A stretch of DNA of 64,000 nucleotides, taken from Bradyrhizobium guangzhouense (GTDB lineage Bacteria > Pseudomonadota > Alphaproteobacteria > Rhizobiales > Xanthobacteraceae). This document shows positions 51,387 to 59,173 of this stretch, in pieces. How positions within the stretch are numbered: position 1 is the stretch's first letter; every line of letters begins with the position of its first letter. The stretch lies in NCBI RefSeq assembly GCF_004114955.1, contig NZ_CP030053.1:5952001-6016000 (forward strand), in the 5' to 3' direction. Position numbers and translations under genes: made by a program. The notes below the pieces were generated by a model, which saw nothing but the letters and a program-made list of their open reading frames with translations, was not told the DNA's origin and searched no databases.

Positions 51387-51926
51387 ATGACGACACGAAC
51401 GATGAAAATGCGGCGCGACACACGAACCAATGCAGATCAGAGCTCCATCGCACCGGTCGAAATGCCTGGGCTCGACAATCATCTCTGCTTTGCGCTCTAT
51501 GCCGCCAGCAATCACATGACGCGCCTGTTCGTGCCTTTTCTCAAAAAGCTCGGCGTCACCTATCCGCAATATCTGGTTCTCGTGGTGCTTTGGGAGCGCG
51601 GGGCGCGAGGTGTCGGAGACCTGGCCACGGCCCTGCAAATGGACCTCGGCTCGCTCTCGCCGATGCTCAAGCGGCTCGAGGCCAAGGGGTTGGTGACACG
51701 GCGCCGGCAGGCCGACGATGAGCGGCGGGTGCTCGTCGACCTGACGCCTCAAGGGGTGTCGCTGCGCAAGCGAACCGAACAGATGCTCGGCGAGTTCTAC
51801 TGCTTCCTGAACATGCCGCTGGACGAGCTTTTCGACCTGAAGGACCGGCTGCGTCATTTCGTGAAATCGGCCGGCCCGACGGAGACGACGACCTCCTCCG
51901 TCAGATTGCCAGAGCCAACGCTCTAA
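51387..51926 (+). CDS. MarR-family regulator, OhrR-like
   Basis: A 179-residue winged-helix regulator. 'LDNHLCFALYAASNHMTR' matches the OhrR N-terminal region, with the reactive Cys34 that senses organic peroxides or hypochlorite. The wing and recognition helix follow in 'MDLGSLSPMLKRLEAKGLVTRRRQADDERR'. It is divergent from the ABM-cupin-GST group and probably controls it. ATG 51387 is used; 51402 and 51408 are later in-frame options. Confidence 0.85.
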   Translation: MTTRTMKMRRDTRTNADQSSIAPVEMPGLDNHLCFALYAASNHMTRLFVPFLKKLGVTYPQYLVLVVLWERGARGVGDLATALQMDLGSLSPMLKRLEAKGLVTRRRQADDERRVLVDLTPQGVSLRKRTEQMLGEFYCFLNMPLDELFDLKDRLRHFVKSAGPTETTTSSVRLPEPTL

Positions 51927-51968
51927 ATAGGTTCCTATCCGTCCGTCAATGGGCCTATGGGAATCCCG

Positions 51969-52664
51969 TCATCCGGCGAAGGCGGCGGTCTCGACGCCAG
52001 TCGCCGGAAGCACCACGACCTTCGCTCCCGGCGGCACGCGAGGATAGAGATCCATCACGTCCTGGTTCATCATGCGAATGCAGCCGGACGACATCGCCTG
52101 GCCGATAGACCATGGCTCGTTGGTGCCGTGAATCCTGTACAGTGTGTCCTTACCATCCTTGAACAAATAGAGCGCACGCGCGCCGAGCGGGTTCTGCGTG
52201 CCGCCCTCCATGCCTCGGGCCCACTTGGAGTATTTGCCAGGCTCGCGCGAAATCATGTCCTTGGTCGGCGTCCAACGCGGCCACTCGCGCTTCATCGCGA
52301 CATTGGCGGTACCCGACCATGCCATGCCTTCCTTGCCAACGCCAACGCCATAGCGCAGCGCCTTGCCGCCTTCCTGCACCAAGTAGAGCAAGCGGTTCTT
52401 CGGATCCACGACAACGGTTCCGGCTGGCTGTCCGGTCGGATCGTCGACGAGCTGACGCATGTAACGGGTCTTCAGATCGCCGACGGGAACGGCCGCAACG
52501 GTGTAGGCGCCGTCCGAGACCGCGCCGTAGCGTAGGTCGAAGGTCGGTGCGTAGGTCGCCCCCGCGGCCTTGGGCATGATGTCCGAGTCGGAAACGCAGC
52601 CCGCCAGCGCGGCCGGCAGAAGCAGTGCCGCAGCACACACACACCATTGTTTTCGAAGCGTCAT
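51969..52664 (-). CDS. L,D-transpeptidase lipoprotein (ErfK/YbiS family)
   Basis: A 231-residue enzyme that makes 3-3 peptidoglycan cross-links or attaches proteins to the cell wall. A lipobox 'AALAGC' near residue 22 anchors it in the membrane. The YkuD motif 'HGTNEPWSIGQAMSSGCIRM' holds the catalytic Cys. An AAGGA ribosome site precedes the ATG. A PmrA/QseB-type box lies 56 bp upstream, suggesting control by the nearby two-component system. Confidence 0.9.
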   Translation of the reverse strand: MTLRKQWCVCAAALLLPAALAGCVSDSDIMPKAAGATYAPTFDLRYGAVSDGAYTVAAVPVGDLKTRYMRQLVDDPTGQPAGTVVVDPKNRLLYLVQEGGKALRYGVGVGKEGMAWSGTANVAMKREWPRWTPTKDMISREPGKYSKWARGMEGGTQNPLGARALYLFKDGKDTLYRIHGTNEPWSIGQAMSSGCIRMMNQDVMDLYPRVPPGAKVVVLPATGVETAAFAG

Positions 52665-52719
52665 GCTTTATTCCTTCGGGAGGGCCTGCCTGAGCGCGGG
52701 CGCCAGTCTCGGTCCGGAG

Positions 52720-52736
52720 CTTAAGCCAGGCTTAAA
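52720..52736. promoter_or_regulatory. PmrA/QseB-type box before the L,D-transpeptidase gene
   Basis: CTTAAG-CCAGG-CTTAAA, a direct repeat of CTTAAR with an 11-bp period. It is 56 bp upstream of the transpeptidase ATG and matches the box at 55308-55324 except for two bases. Confidence 0.7.
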
Positions 52737-52752
52737 AGTGCTCCGCGATCGC

Positions 52753-53400
52753 TCATTTCTTTGCCGCGCGGGCGCGCGCGTCGGCGGCGACGCGCTTGAA
52801 GCCTTCGTAGTTCAGGGCTTGCGTTACACGGTACTGACCGACGATGTAGGCGGGCGTGCCCATCAGCCCCAGCGAGTCCGCTTGGGCAAGGTTGCGTCGC
52901 AGGATCTTGGTGATCTCGTCGCCGTGGGCCTGAAGATCCGCATCCAGACGGTCCATATCGACTCCGGACTTCGCGATCGCTTCCCGCATCCGCTCGGCGG
53001 GTATCTTCGGCCCGGGAATTCCCATCATCGCGAGATGCGCGGCGTCGTAGCGGTTCTGATACTTCGCGGCCAGCGCCCACTGCGCACCCTTGATGGAATC
53101 CGGCGTGAGGATCGGCCAATCCTTGTAGACGAGGCGAATCTTGCCATCGGTCTTCACCAGCCGCTCGAGTTCGGGCTCCGCCTGTTTGCAGAAGGGACAG
53201 TTGTAATCGAAGAAGACCACGATCGTCAGATCGCCCTTCGGATTGCCCGCGGTGGGTGCGGCTGGATCGTAGAGAATGGCTTCGCGCGATATGTCCGCCT
53301 CGGTGGGTGCGTCGTCGGCGTGCGCGGGGCCGACCATGTAGCGGATGCCCGCGACGGCGATCATCTGGGAGAGCGTGCGTCTGGAGATATGCCGCAGCAT
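52753..53400 (-). CDS. DsbA-family thiol-disulfide protein (ScsC/Com1-like)
   Basis: A 215-residue exported thioredoxin-fold protein. The N-terminus has a weak Tat-like signal (RRTLSQMIAVAGI). The active site is 'DYNCPFCKQ' near residues 68-71, and the cis-Pro is in 'GTPAYIVG'. It could oxidise, reduce or isomerise disulfides. Cotranscription with a DsbD-like protein 28 bp upstream suggests it is kept reduced, as in the ScsB-ScsC pair linked to copper sensitivity. Confidence 0.88.
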   Translation of the reverse strand: MLRHISRRTLSQMIAVAGIRYMVGPAHADDAPTEADISREAILYDPAAPTAGNPKGDLTIVVFFDYNCPFCKQAEPELERLVKTDGKIRLVYKDWPILTPDSIKGAQWALAAKYQNRYDAAHLAMMGIPGPKIPAERMREAIAKSGVDMDRLDADLQAHGDEITKILRRNLAQADSLGLMGTPAYIVGQYRVTQALNYEGFKRVAADARARAAKK

Positions 53401-53428
53401 GTTGTCTTCCTTGTTCCGGGAGTTGAGG

Positions 53429-55255
53429 TCAGTTGCCCGAGTTGGCTGCTGTCAGTTTTCCGAGCAGGGCGTTGGCATCGACGGCACCGATGATCTTGAC
53501 CGCGGGATCGACGTTTCCATGCGTGCCAAACAGCAGGATCGTCGGCGGCCCGACGATGTCGAAGCGCTTCATAAGGGCTCGGCTTGCCTCGTTGACGACG
53601 GTTACGTCGGCACGAACCATTCTGAAATCCTGCAGCCGCGCACGTACTTCACGCGTGCGCAGGACGGCATCCATGACCCTGCATTCGACACACCACGCGG
53701 CGGAGAAGTCGAGCAAGAGGGGCTTTCCGTCCGTGCGGGCCGCGGCGAGTTCGTCGTGCAGCGCGGCGACCGATCGAATCGTTCGGACTGGTGCTTCGGA
53801 TGCGGTCTCGCGAGGCACGAACCGATTGAGAATGCGGGTCGCGTCGAGGCAGTCGTCGCCTGCCGATCCGATCATCAGGACCGAACCGATCAGGAGCGCG
53901 ATGCTCGCCAGGCCCATGGAAGCAAAGCGCCATCGGCCCTGCACCATCAGGAATTGAGTTCCGAAATAGACGGAGACGCCGGTCGCGAGCCCGCCCCAGA
54001 GCTGCAGCGTGGTTTGCTGCGACAAAACGCGAGAGAAAATCGAGATCGCGACGGCCAGCAGGATGAACCCGAAGGCATGCCTGACGCGGACGAGCCAGCG
54101 ACCAGGCTTCGGCAGGAAGCGTGGTCCAAGCGCCCCGAAGACCAGAAGCGGCATTCCCATGCCGACGCCGAACACGAAAAGGGCAGCCATGCCACGCGCG
54201 ACATCGCCGGTCCGCGCGACGTACAGCAGAGCGCTCGCAAGCGGAGGTGTCACGCAGGGGCCGGCGATCAGCGCCGATCCGAACCCGAGAACGGCGGCGG
54301 CGGCCAACGGCCCGCGACTGCCTTCGGAGGCCACGCCCGATATCCGCGCGACGAAGGAGGCCGGCAGCTGGATCTCGAACAGGCCGAACATGGATAGCGA
54401 GAGGACCACGAGAACGGCGCTCATTGCGCCGAGGGCGATCGGCGTCTGCAGCAGGATTTGCAGGTTCTCTCCAGACCCGGACCAGGCCGCGAACGCGCCG
54501 AGTGCCGCATAGGCCGAGGCCGACGCGCCGACGAACGTTGCCGCGAGAACGAGACCGCGACCGAACGAAAGATGGTCCTGCGACCTCGCCATCAGGCCAA
54601 AGAAGATCGGCACCAGCGGGAAGGTGCAGGGTGAGAACGACAACAGAACGCCGAACCCGAAGAACGAGACCAACATGCCGCCGAGCGTCACCCAGGAGGA
54701 GATGTCCCGGTCAGGGGTTGGCGTCGCGTTCGTCGAAAGGCTATCGTCCGGTGCGCCCGCGACGTCCGGCGCGTCCACGAATTCTGACGAGGATCCAGAT
54801 GATGTCGCGCCGTTTTCGTTTCGATCTTTGATGGCCAGCGTCTGCAGGTCGATCGTCTTGGCGACGGGCGGGTAGCAGATTTGGTATTGTTCCGCACAGC
54901 CCTGATAAGTCACTGCGATCTCGCGCAGCCCTCGCAGGTCGGCAGATGGGATCTGGGCTTTCGCGGAATTCCGATAGATCTCCTGCGGCCCGAAATCGGG
55001 ATCGTCCTTCGGTTCTCCCTGGGGAGTTTGGATCGCGACAGGGGTCCCGGGGGGCATTGCGTTCTTGGCGACGATCATTGCGCGGTAGAGATAGCTGCCC
55101 GGCCCTATCGCCCAGGTGAGCCACAGCCCGGCGTCGTCGCGCGAAACCTTCAATTGGAAGGCTGTGTCGGCCGGAGGCGGCGTTCCCGCCCCCGCCTGCG
55201 CGAGCGGTAACATGAGAACGAACAATAAGATCGATAGTCGCTGAAAGCCCGGCAT
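53429..55255 (-). CDS. Thiol:disulfide interchange protein DsbD (ScsB-like)
   Basis: A 608-residue membrane protein that carries electrons from cytoplasmic thioredoxin to the periplasm. In order: signal peptide, N-terminal alpha domain with a Cys pair ('GCAEQYQICYPP'), an eight-span DsbD/CcdA core with Cys in 'FSPCTFPLVP' and 'IAGPCVTPP', and a C-terminal thioredoxin domain with 'WCVEC' near 521-524. The partner is the DsbA-like protein encoded downstream. A PmrA/QseB-type box sits 53 bp upstream of the ATG. Confidence 0.92.
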   Translation of the reverse strand: MPGFQRLSILLFVLMLPLAQAGAGTPPPADTAFQLKVSRDDAGLWLTWAIGPGSYLYRAMIVAKNAMPPGTPVAIQTPQGEPKDDPDFGPQEIYRNSAKAQIPSADLRGLREIAVTYQGCAEQYQICYPPVAKTIDLQTLAIKDRNENGATSSGSSSEFVDAPDVAGAPDDSLSTNATPTPDRDISSWVTLGGMLVSFFGFGVLLSFSPCTFPLVPIFFGLMARSQDHLSFGRGLVLAATFVGASASAYAALGAFAAWSGSGENLQILLQTPIALGAMSAVLVVLSLSMFGLFEIQLPASFVARISGVASEGSRGPLAAAAVLGFGSALIAGPCVTPPLASALLYVARTGDVARGMAALFVFGVGMGMPLLVFGALGPRFLPKPGRWLVRVRHAFGFILLAVAISIFSRVLSQQTTLQLWGGLATGVSVYFGTQFLMVQGRWRFASMGLASIALLIGSVLMIGSAGDDCLDATRILNRFVPRETASEAPVRTIRSVAALHDELAAARTDGKPLLLDFSAAWCVECRVMDAVLRTREVRARLQDFRMVRADVTVVNEASRALMKRFDIVGPPTILLFGTHGNVDPAVKIIGAVDANALLGKLTAANSGN

Positions 55256-55307
55256 GTTCGGCGCGCCCTGCGTTTTGTGAGCGGATGCCGCGGCTTGGAT
55301 GGGCTAC

Positions 55308-55324
55308 CTTAAGCCAGCCTTAAG
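55308..55324. promoter_or_regulatory. PmrA/QseB-type box in the dsbD / response-regulator region
   Basis: CTTAAG-CCAGC-CTTAAG, a perfect direct repeat with an 11-bp period, fits the known PmrA/QseB pattern. It is placed between the divergent dsbD-like and response-regulator genes (53 and 33 bp from the two starts). The second copy at 52720-52736 shares CTTAAGCCAG. Confidence 0.75.
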
Positions 55325-55356
55325 GCTGGCGACCGAGAGGAACCTCGGAGGTGCTG

Positions 55357-56019
55357 ATGCGCATACTTGTGGTCGAAGACGATCCCATCCTGGCCGACGG
55401 TCTGCGGGCGGGTCTGTCGTTGACGGGTGCGACGGTCGACGCGGTCGAAACTTGCGAGGACGCCGACCACGCGCTGGCGGCGTCGCACTACTCCGCGGTC
55501 GTGCTCGACATCATGCTGCCGGATGGAAGCGGTCTGGATCTGCTGCGCAGGCTCCGGGGTCGGCGGGACGCAACGCCCGTCCTGCTTCTGACCGCGCGTG
55601 ACAGCGTCGGCGACAAGGTTTCGGGGCTGGATTCAGGGGCCGACGACTATCTGGCGAAACCATTCGATCTGGATGAACTGGCTGCGCGCTTGCGCGCCAT
55701 TGTCCGCCGGGAAGGCGGTCGTGCGGCTCCGGCCATGACCCACGGCGCCATTGTGCTCTCGCCTGCTGATCTCTCCGTGACCGTCGCAGGTGAGCCGATC
55801 AACCTGTCGCGTCGCGAGTTCGCGATCCTGGCGGCGCTCATGGAGCGTCCGGAGCAGGTCCGGTCGCGCGCCGAACTTGAGGAGCGCCTCTACGGATGGC
55901 AAGAGGACGTCGAAAGCAACGCGGTCGAGGTTCACATCCATAATCTCCGCAACAAGATCGGCAAAGACGCGATCCAGACGCTGCGCGGCGTAGGCTATCG
56001 GATGGGGACGGGCCGATGA
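55357..56019 (+). CDS. OmpR/QseB-family response regulator
   Basis: A 220-residue transcription factor. The receiver domain has the phosphoacceptor Asp51 in 'VVLDIMLPD' and the conserved Lys in 'YLAKPFDLDE'. The C-terminal winged helix ends in 'VEVHIHNLRNKIGKDAIQTLRGVGYRMG', typical of PmrA/QseB/TctD. ATG 55357 is used because GGAGG lies 6 nt before it. Its stop overlaps the sensor kinase ATG (56016-56019). It probably binds the two CTTAAG boxes. Confidence 0.92.
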   Translation: MRILVVEDDPILADGLRAGLSLTGATVDAVETCEDADHALAASHYSAVVLDIMLPDGSGLDLLRRLRGRRDATPVLLLTARDSVGDKVSGLDSGADDYLAKPFDLDELAARLRAIVRREGGRAAPAMTHGAIVLSPADLSVTVAGEPINLSRREFAILAALMERPEQVRSRAELEERLYGWQEDVESNAVEVHIHNLRNKIGKDAIQTLRGVGYRMGTGR

Positions 56020-57329
56020 GGTCCCTGAGACTGAGATTGTTCGCGATGCTGCTCGCAGCCACCGGGATCGTCTGGTTAGCGGCGGTCGTCTGGATCTACG
56101 TCGGAACCAGGGACGAAGTTGAGCATGTTCTCGACACGCGCCTGCAGGAGGCCGCGCGCATGGTGGCCTCTCTGGCATCCAGCTTCGATGCTCTCCCCGG
56201 GGCCTCGACTTCCGCCGCGCTGCAGCCCCTCGGCAGCTACGAACGTCAACTGTCATGCCAGATCTGGTCTCTCGATGGCCGCATGGTCGCGAAATCGAGC
56301 GGCGCACCCGATCAGCAGCTCTCACCCGCCGCCTCAGGGTTCTCGGACCGGATCATCGACGGCGAACCCTGGCGCGTGTTCTCGGTCGAGGATGCCGATC
56401 ACAATCTCCGCGTGATGGTGGGGGACCGTGTTGGGCTGCGGGAGCGGCTGGTGACCGACCTGATCAAGGGGCTCATGTGGCCGGCGCTGCTGATCGCGCC
56501 GCTGCTCGGCGCGGCGATCTGGACGAGCGTGGGGCAGGGTCTTCGTCCCTTGCGGCAGATGGCTCAGGACCTCGGCGCGCGCGAGCCGGACGACATGCGG
56601 CACGTCGAAACCGAACGTGCTCCGACCGAGGTCAGGCCGCTCGCGGTCGCCCTGAACGGGCTTCTCAGCAGAGTGGAAGCCGCGCGTCGGCATGAACGCG
56701 AAGTGACTGCCTTCGCGGCGCACGAACTGCGCACGCCGCTGGCAGGCCTGAAGACGCAGGCCCAGGTGGCCTTGGCCGCCGACGACCCGAAGGTCTTGCG
56801 CGGGGCGCTCGAACAGATCGTGACAGCCGTCGACAGGAGCTCGCGCCTGGTGCGCCAACTGCTGACGATCGCAAGGCTGGACTCCGAAGCGGTCGATGCA
56901 CCCTTGGCGCCGGTCGCGGTCGGTCCGATTCTCGAGGAGATCGTCGCCGCCACGCCAAGGCACGAACGGACGACGGTGACGATCGACGCCAGCGTCCGGG
57001 CCTTGGTGCTGAATACGAACGCCGACTGCCTCCAGCTCGCGCTGCGGAACCTGCACGAAAACGCGATGCAATACACCAGCGAGGGACGGGTCGTCTGGAT
57101 GGCCCGGGGCAATGCCATCGCCATCGAGGACGAAGGGCCGGGGATCCCCGCCGACGAACTCGATCAAATCGGAAAGCGCTTCTTCCGGGGTAGACTGAGG
57201 AGCCCGATCGGAAGTGGGCTGGGCCTTGCCATCGTCAAGCTCGCGCTCGCCAAGGTCGGAGCGAAGCTCACCATATCGAACCGCGAAGGGCGCAGCGGCA
57301 CTCGGTCGGAGCTGACGTTCGACGTCTGA
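56016..57329 (+). CDS. Sensor histidine kinase, QseC-like
   Basis: A 437-residue membrane kinase. Two membrane spans (about residues 10-30 and 150-172) flank a ~120-residue periplasmic sensor domain, followed by a HAMP-like linker. The H-box is 'FAAHELRTPLAG' with His near 235; N-box 'LRNLHENAMQYT', G1 'IEDEGPGIP' and G2 'GSGLGLAIV' are all present. It should phosphorylate the response regulator encoded just before it. The signal it senses is unknown; the regulated thiol and cell-wall genes suggest an envelope stress such as metals or oxidation. Confidence 0.9.
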   Translation: MRSLRLRLFAMLLAATGIVWLAAVVWIYVGTRDEVEHVLDTRLQEAARMVASLASSFDALPGASTSAALQPLGSYERQLSCQIWSLDGRMVAKSSGAPDQQLSPAASGFSDRIIDGEPWRVFSVEDADHNLRVMVGDRVGLRERLVTDLIKGLMWPALLIAPLLGAAIWTSVGQGLRPLRQMAQDLGAREPDDMRHVETERAPTEVRPLAVALNGLLSRVEAARRHEREVTAFAAHELRTPLAGLKTQAQVALAADDPKVLRGALEQIVTAVDRSSRLVRQLLTIARLDSEAVDAPLAPVAVGPILEEIVAATPRHERTTVTIDASVRALVLNTNADCLQLALRNLHENAMQYTSEGRVVWMARGNAIAIEDEGPGIPADELDQIGKRFFRGRLRSPIGSGLGLAIVKLALAKVGAKLTISNREGRSGTRSELTFDV

Positions 57330-57368
57330 TCAGCGACCGGTGCCGCGGCATGAACGATCGTCTGGGGC

Positions 57369-58253
57369 CTACACCCAGGTCTGCGCGCCGCCCCTGAGTT
57401 TCACGGGGATCGCGAGATAGCGCACCCCGTTGGCTTCGGCCGGCGGGAATTTGCCGGCGCGGATGTTGACCTGAATGGAAGGCAGTAGCAGCTTCGGTGC
57501 CGACAGTTTGGTGTCGCGCGCCTGCCGCATGGCCACGAACTCGTCTTCCGATACGCCGTCTTTGACGTGGACGTTGTTCTCGCGCTGCTCGCGTACCGTG
57601 GTCTCCCACGCGAAAGTATCACGGCCGGGGGCCTTGTAATCGTGACACATGAACAGCCGCGTTTCCGGCGACAGCGCCAGCAGCCGCTTGATCGAACGGT
57701 AAAGCCTGTGAGCATCGCCGCCGGGGAAGTCGGCGCGTGCGGTGCCGTAGTCGGGCATGAACAGAGTGTCGCCGACGAACACCGCATCCTCGATCTTGTA
57801 GGAGATGTCTGCCGGCGTGTGCCCCGGCGTATAGAGAACCTCGACCTCGAGTTCGCCGACCTTGAAGCGCTCGCCGTCGCGGAACAGATGATCGAAATCG
57901 CTGCCGTCGGTCTTCACGTCGGTGGCGTTGAAGATCGGCCGGAAGATGCGTTGGACATCCTTGATGTGCTCCCCGATGCCGATCTTCGCGCCAGTCTTTG
58001 CCTTGATGAACGGCGCGCCCGAGAGATGGTCGGCATGCGCGTGCGTCTCCAGCACCCATTCGATGATGTTGCCGGCATCTTCCGCAGCCTTCAGCATCGC
58101 CTCGACGGATCGCGTGTCCGCCTCACCCGAACTGTGGTCGTAGTCGAGCACCGGGTCGATGATGGCGGCCTTTTTGGTTGCGGGATCGCCGACCAGGTAG
58201 CTCACCGTGTTGGTCGGCTCGTCGAAGAATGATCGGATGATGGGTCGTGACAT
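57369..58253 (-). CDS. MBL-fold persulfide dioxygenase, Blh/ETHE1-like
   Basis: A 294-residue metallo-beta-lactamase-fold enzyme that probably oxidises glutathione persulfide to sulfite. The iron-binding motif is 'THAHADHLSG', with further ligands in 'YTPGHTPAD' and 'FVGDTLFMPDYGTARADFPGG' and the late 'CHDY'. The pattern matches Blh, the sulfide-detoxifying hydrolase controlled by BigR. It is divergent from a BigR/SqrR-like repressor with an operator between them. Confidence 0.9.
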   Translation of the reverse strand: MSRPIIRSFFDEPTNTVSYLVGDPATKKAAIIDPVLDYDHSSGEADTRSVEAMLKAAEDAGNIIEWVLETHAHADHLSGAPFIKAKTGAKIGIGEHIKDVQRIFRPIFNATDVKTDGSDFDHLFRDGERFKVGELEVEVLYTPGHTPADISYKIEDAVFVGDTLFMPDYGTARADFPGGDAHRLYRSIKRLLALSPETRLFMCHDYKAPGRDTFAWETTVREQRENNVHVKDGVSEDEFVAMRQARDTKLSAPKLLLPSIQVNIRAGKFPPAEANGVRYLAIPVKLRGGAQTWV

Positions 58254-58288
58254 GTCTGGAACCTCCTGATGTCAGCGTCCGGTTGGTC

Positions 58289-58317
58289 TTGACGGATATA
58301 TTAGCAATAGCTAAATA
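58289..58317. promoter_or_regulatory. Promoter and BigR-type operator
   Basis: TTGACG (58289-58294), a 17-bp spacer and TAAATA (58312-58317) make a good sigma-70 promoter for the repressor gene. The palindrome TTAGC-AATA-GCTAA (58301-58314) overlaps the spacer and -10 element, an ideal repressor site that could silence both the repressor and the divergent dioxygenase gene. Confidence 0.75.
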
Positions 58318-58347
58318 AGCAACATCTAAAGTAAGAGAGATGGACCG

Positions 58348-58680
58348 ATGGCGTCCCTAACGTTTGATCCGGAAAACTTCGAGAAGCAGGCCGTCGAGGT
58401 TGCCGCCATCTTGCGGGCGCTGGCCAATGAGCGCCGGTTGATGATCCTGTGCAAGCTCGTTGAATGCGGCGAGGACAACGTGAGTTCCCTCGCTGAAGCC
58501 GTGGGCCTGTCGCAATCGGCCCTGTCCCAGCACCTTGCGAAAATGCGCGAGGAGGGGCTCGTCGCGTTCCGAAGGGAGAGCCAAACGCTCTGGTATCGCA
58601 TTGCCGATCCGCGCATCGAGCAGCTCTTCGCCACGTTCTACAGGCTGTTTTGCGCGCCTGTCAGAGCGAAAAGCCGATAA
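58348..58680 (+). CDS. ArsR-family persulfide sensor, BigR/SqrR-like
   Basis: A 110-residue winged-helix repressor. The helix-turn-helix is 'LSQSALSQHLAKMREEG'. Cys35 (ILCKLVEC) and Cys102 (YRLFC) are spaced like the Cys pair of SqrR and BigR, which form a polysulfide bridge in response to sulfide. Cys40 is an extra one. It probably represses the flanking dioxygenase and its own operon (rhodanese, exporter) until persulfides appear. A GAGAG ribosome site precedes the ATG. Confidence 0.88.
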   Translation: MASLTFDPENFEKQAVEVAAILRALANERRLMILCKLVECGEDNVSSLAEAVGLSQSALSQHLAKMREEGLVAFRRESQTLWYRIADPRIEQLFATFYRLFCAPVRAKSR

Positions 58681-58700
58681 GCCAACAGAAGGAGCCAGGA

Positions 58701-59027
58701 ATGTCGTTACCCACCATCAATCCCGCACAAGCGCGTAATCTCGTCGAGAAGGGCGCGATCCTCATCGATATCCGCGAAGCCGATGAGCACGCCCGCGAAC
58801 GGATCGTGGGCGCTCGGAACTTGCCTCTGTCGAAACTCGACCAGGCCGACCTAGCGGCGCATCAGGGCAAGCAGGTCATCTTCCACTGCAAGAGCGGCGC
58901 CCGCACACAGATCAATGCGTCCCGCCTCGCATCGAAGCTGGACCGAAGCTGCGAAGCCTTCATCGTGGCAGGCGGGCTCGACGCATGGCGCAAGGCGGGG
59001 CTGCCGGTTGAAAGCGAGTGCCGTTGA
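58701..59027 (+). CDS. Rhodanese-domain protein
   Basis: A 108-residue single-domain sulfurtransferase. The catalytic loop is 'HCKSGARTQ' with the persulfide-forming Cys; 'LIDIREADEHARERIVGA' is the opposite end of the fold. It likely moves persulfide sulfur in sulfide detoxification. An AAGGAG ribosome site precedes the ATG 20 bp after the repressor stop. Related proteins often carry a C-terminal DUF2892 membrane segment; here the reading frame stops before what looks like a decayed version. Confidence 0.9.
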   Translation: MSLPTINPAQARNLVEKGAILIDIREADEHARERIVGARNLPLSKLDQADLAAHQGKQVIFHCKSGARTQINASRLASKLDRSCEAFIVAGGLDAWRKAGLPVESECR

Positions 59028-59041
59028 GCCACCGGCTCAAC
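59023..59041 (+). terminator. Hairpin across the rhodanese stop codon
   Basis: GTTGAGCC-ACC-GGCTCAAC is a perfect 8-bp stem with a 3-nt loop covering the rhodanese stop. It has no U-tract, so it could reduce expression of the downstream exporter or mark the end of the truncated frame. Confidence 0.45.
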
Positions 59042-59166
59042 GCCAAACGCAGATCGGTGCCGGACTGATCGTCGCGGCGGTCGCCGCCTTGTTGCATGGC
59101 CGTCCTGATGTGAGCGCCCCGGCATTGCCGGATGACCGCCTGCCGTCGCTGCCTGATGGCAATTGA
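59042..59166 (+). pseudogene. Possible remnant of a DUF2892 membrane segment
   Basis: In the +1 frame, 'RQTQIGAGLIVAAVAALLHG' resembles the start of the DUF2892 domain often fused to rhodanese. Near 59128-59165, another frame reads 'GMTACRRCLMAI', like the domain's Cys-containing end. Frame changes separate the pieces, suggesting decay. This rests on pattern memory and is uncertain. Confidence 0.4.
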
Positions 59167-59173
59167 GGAACGC

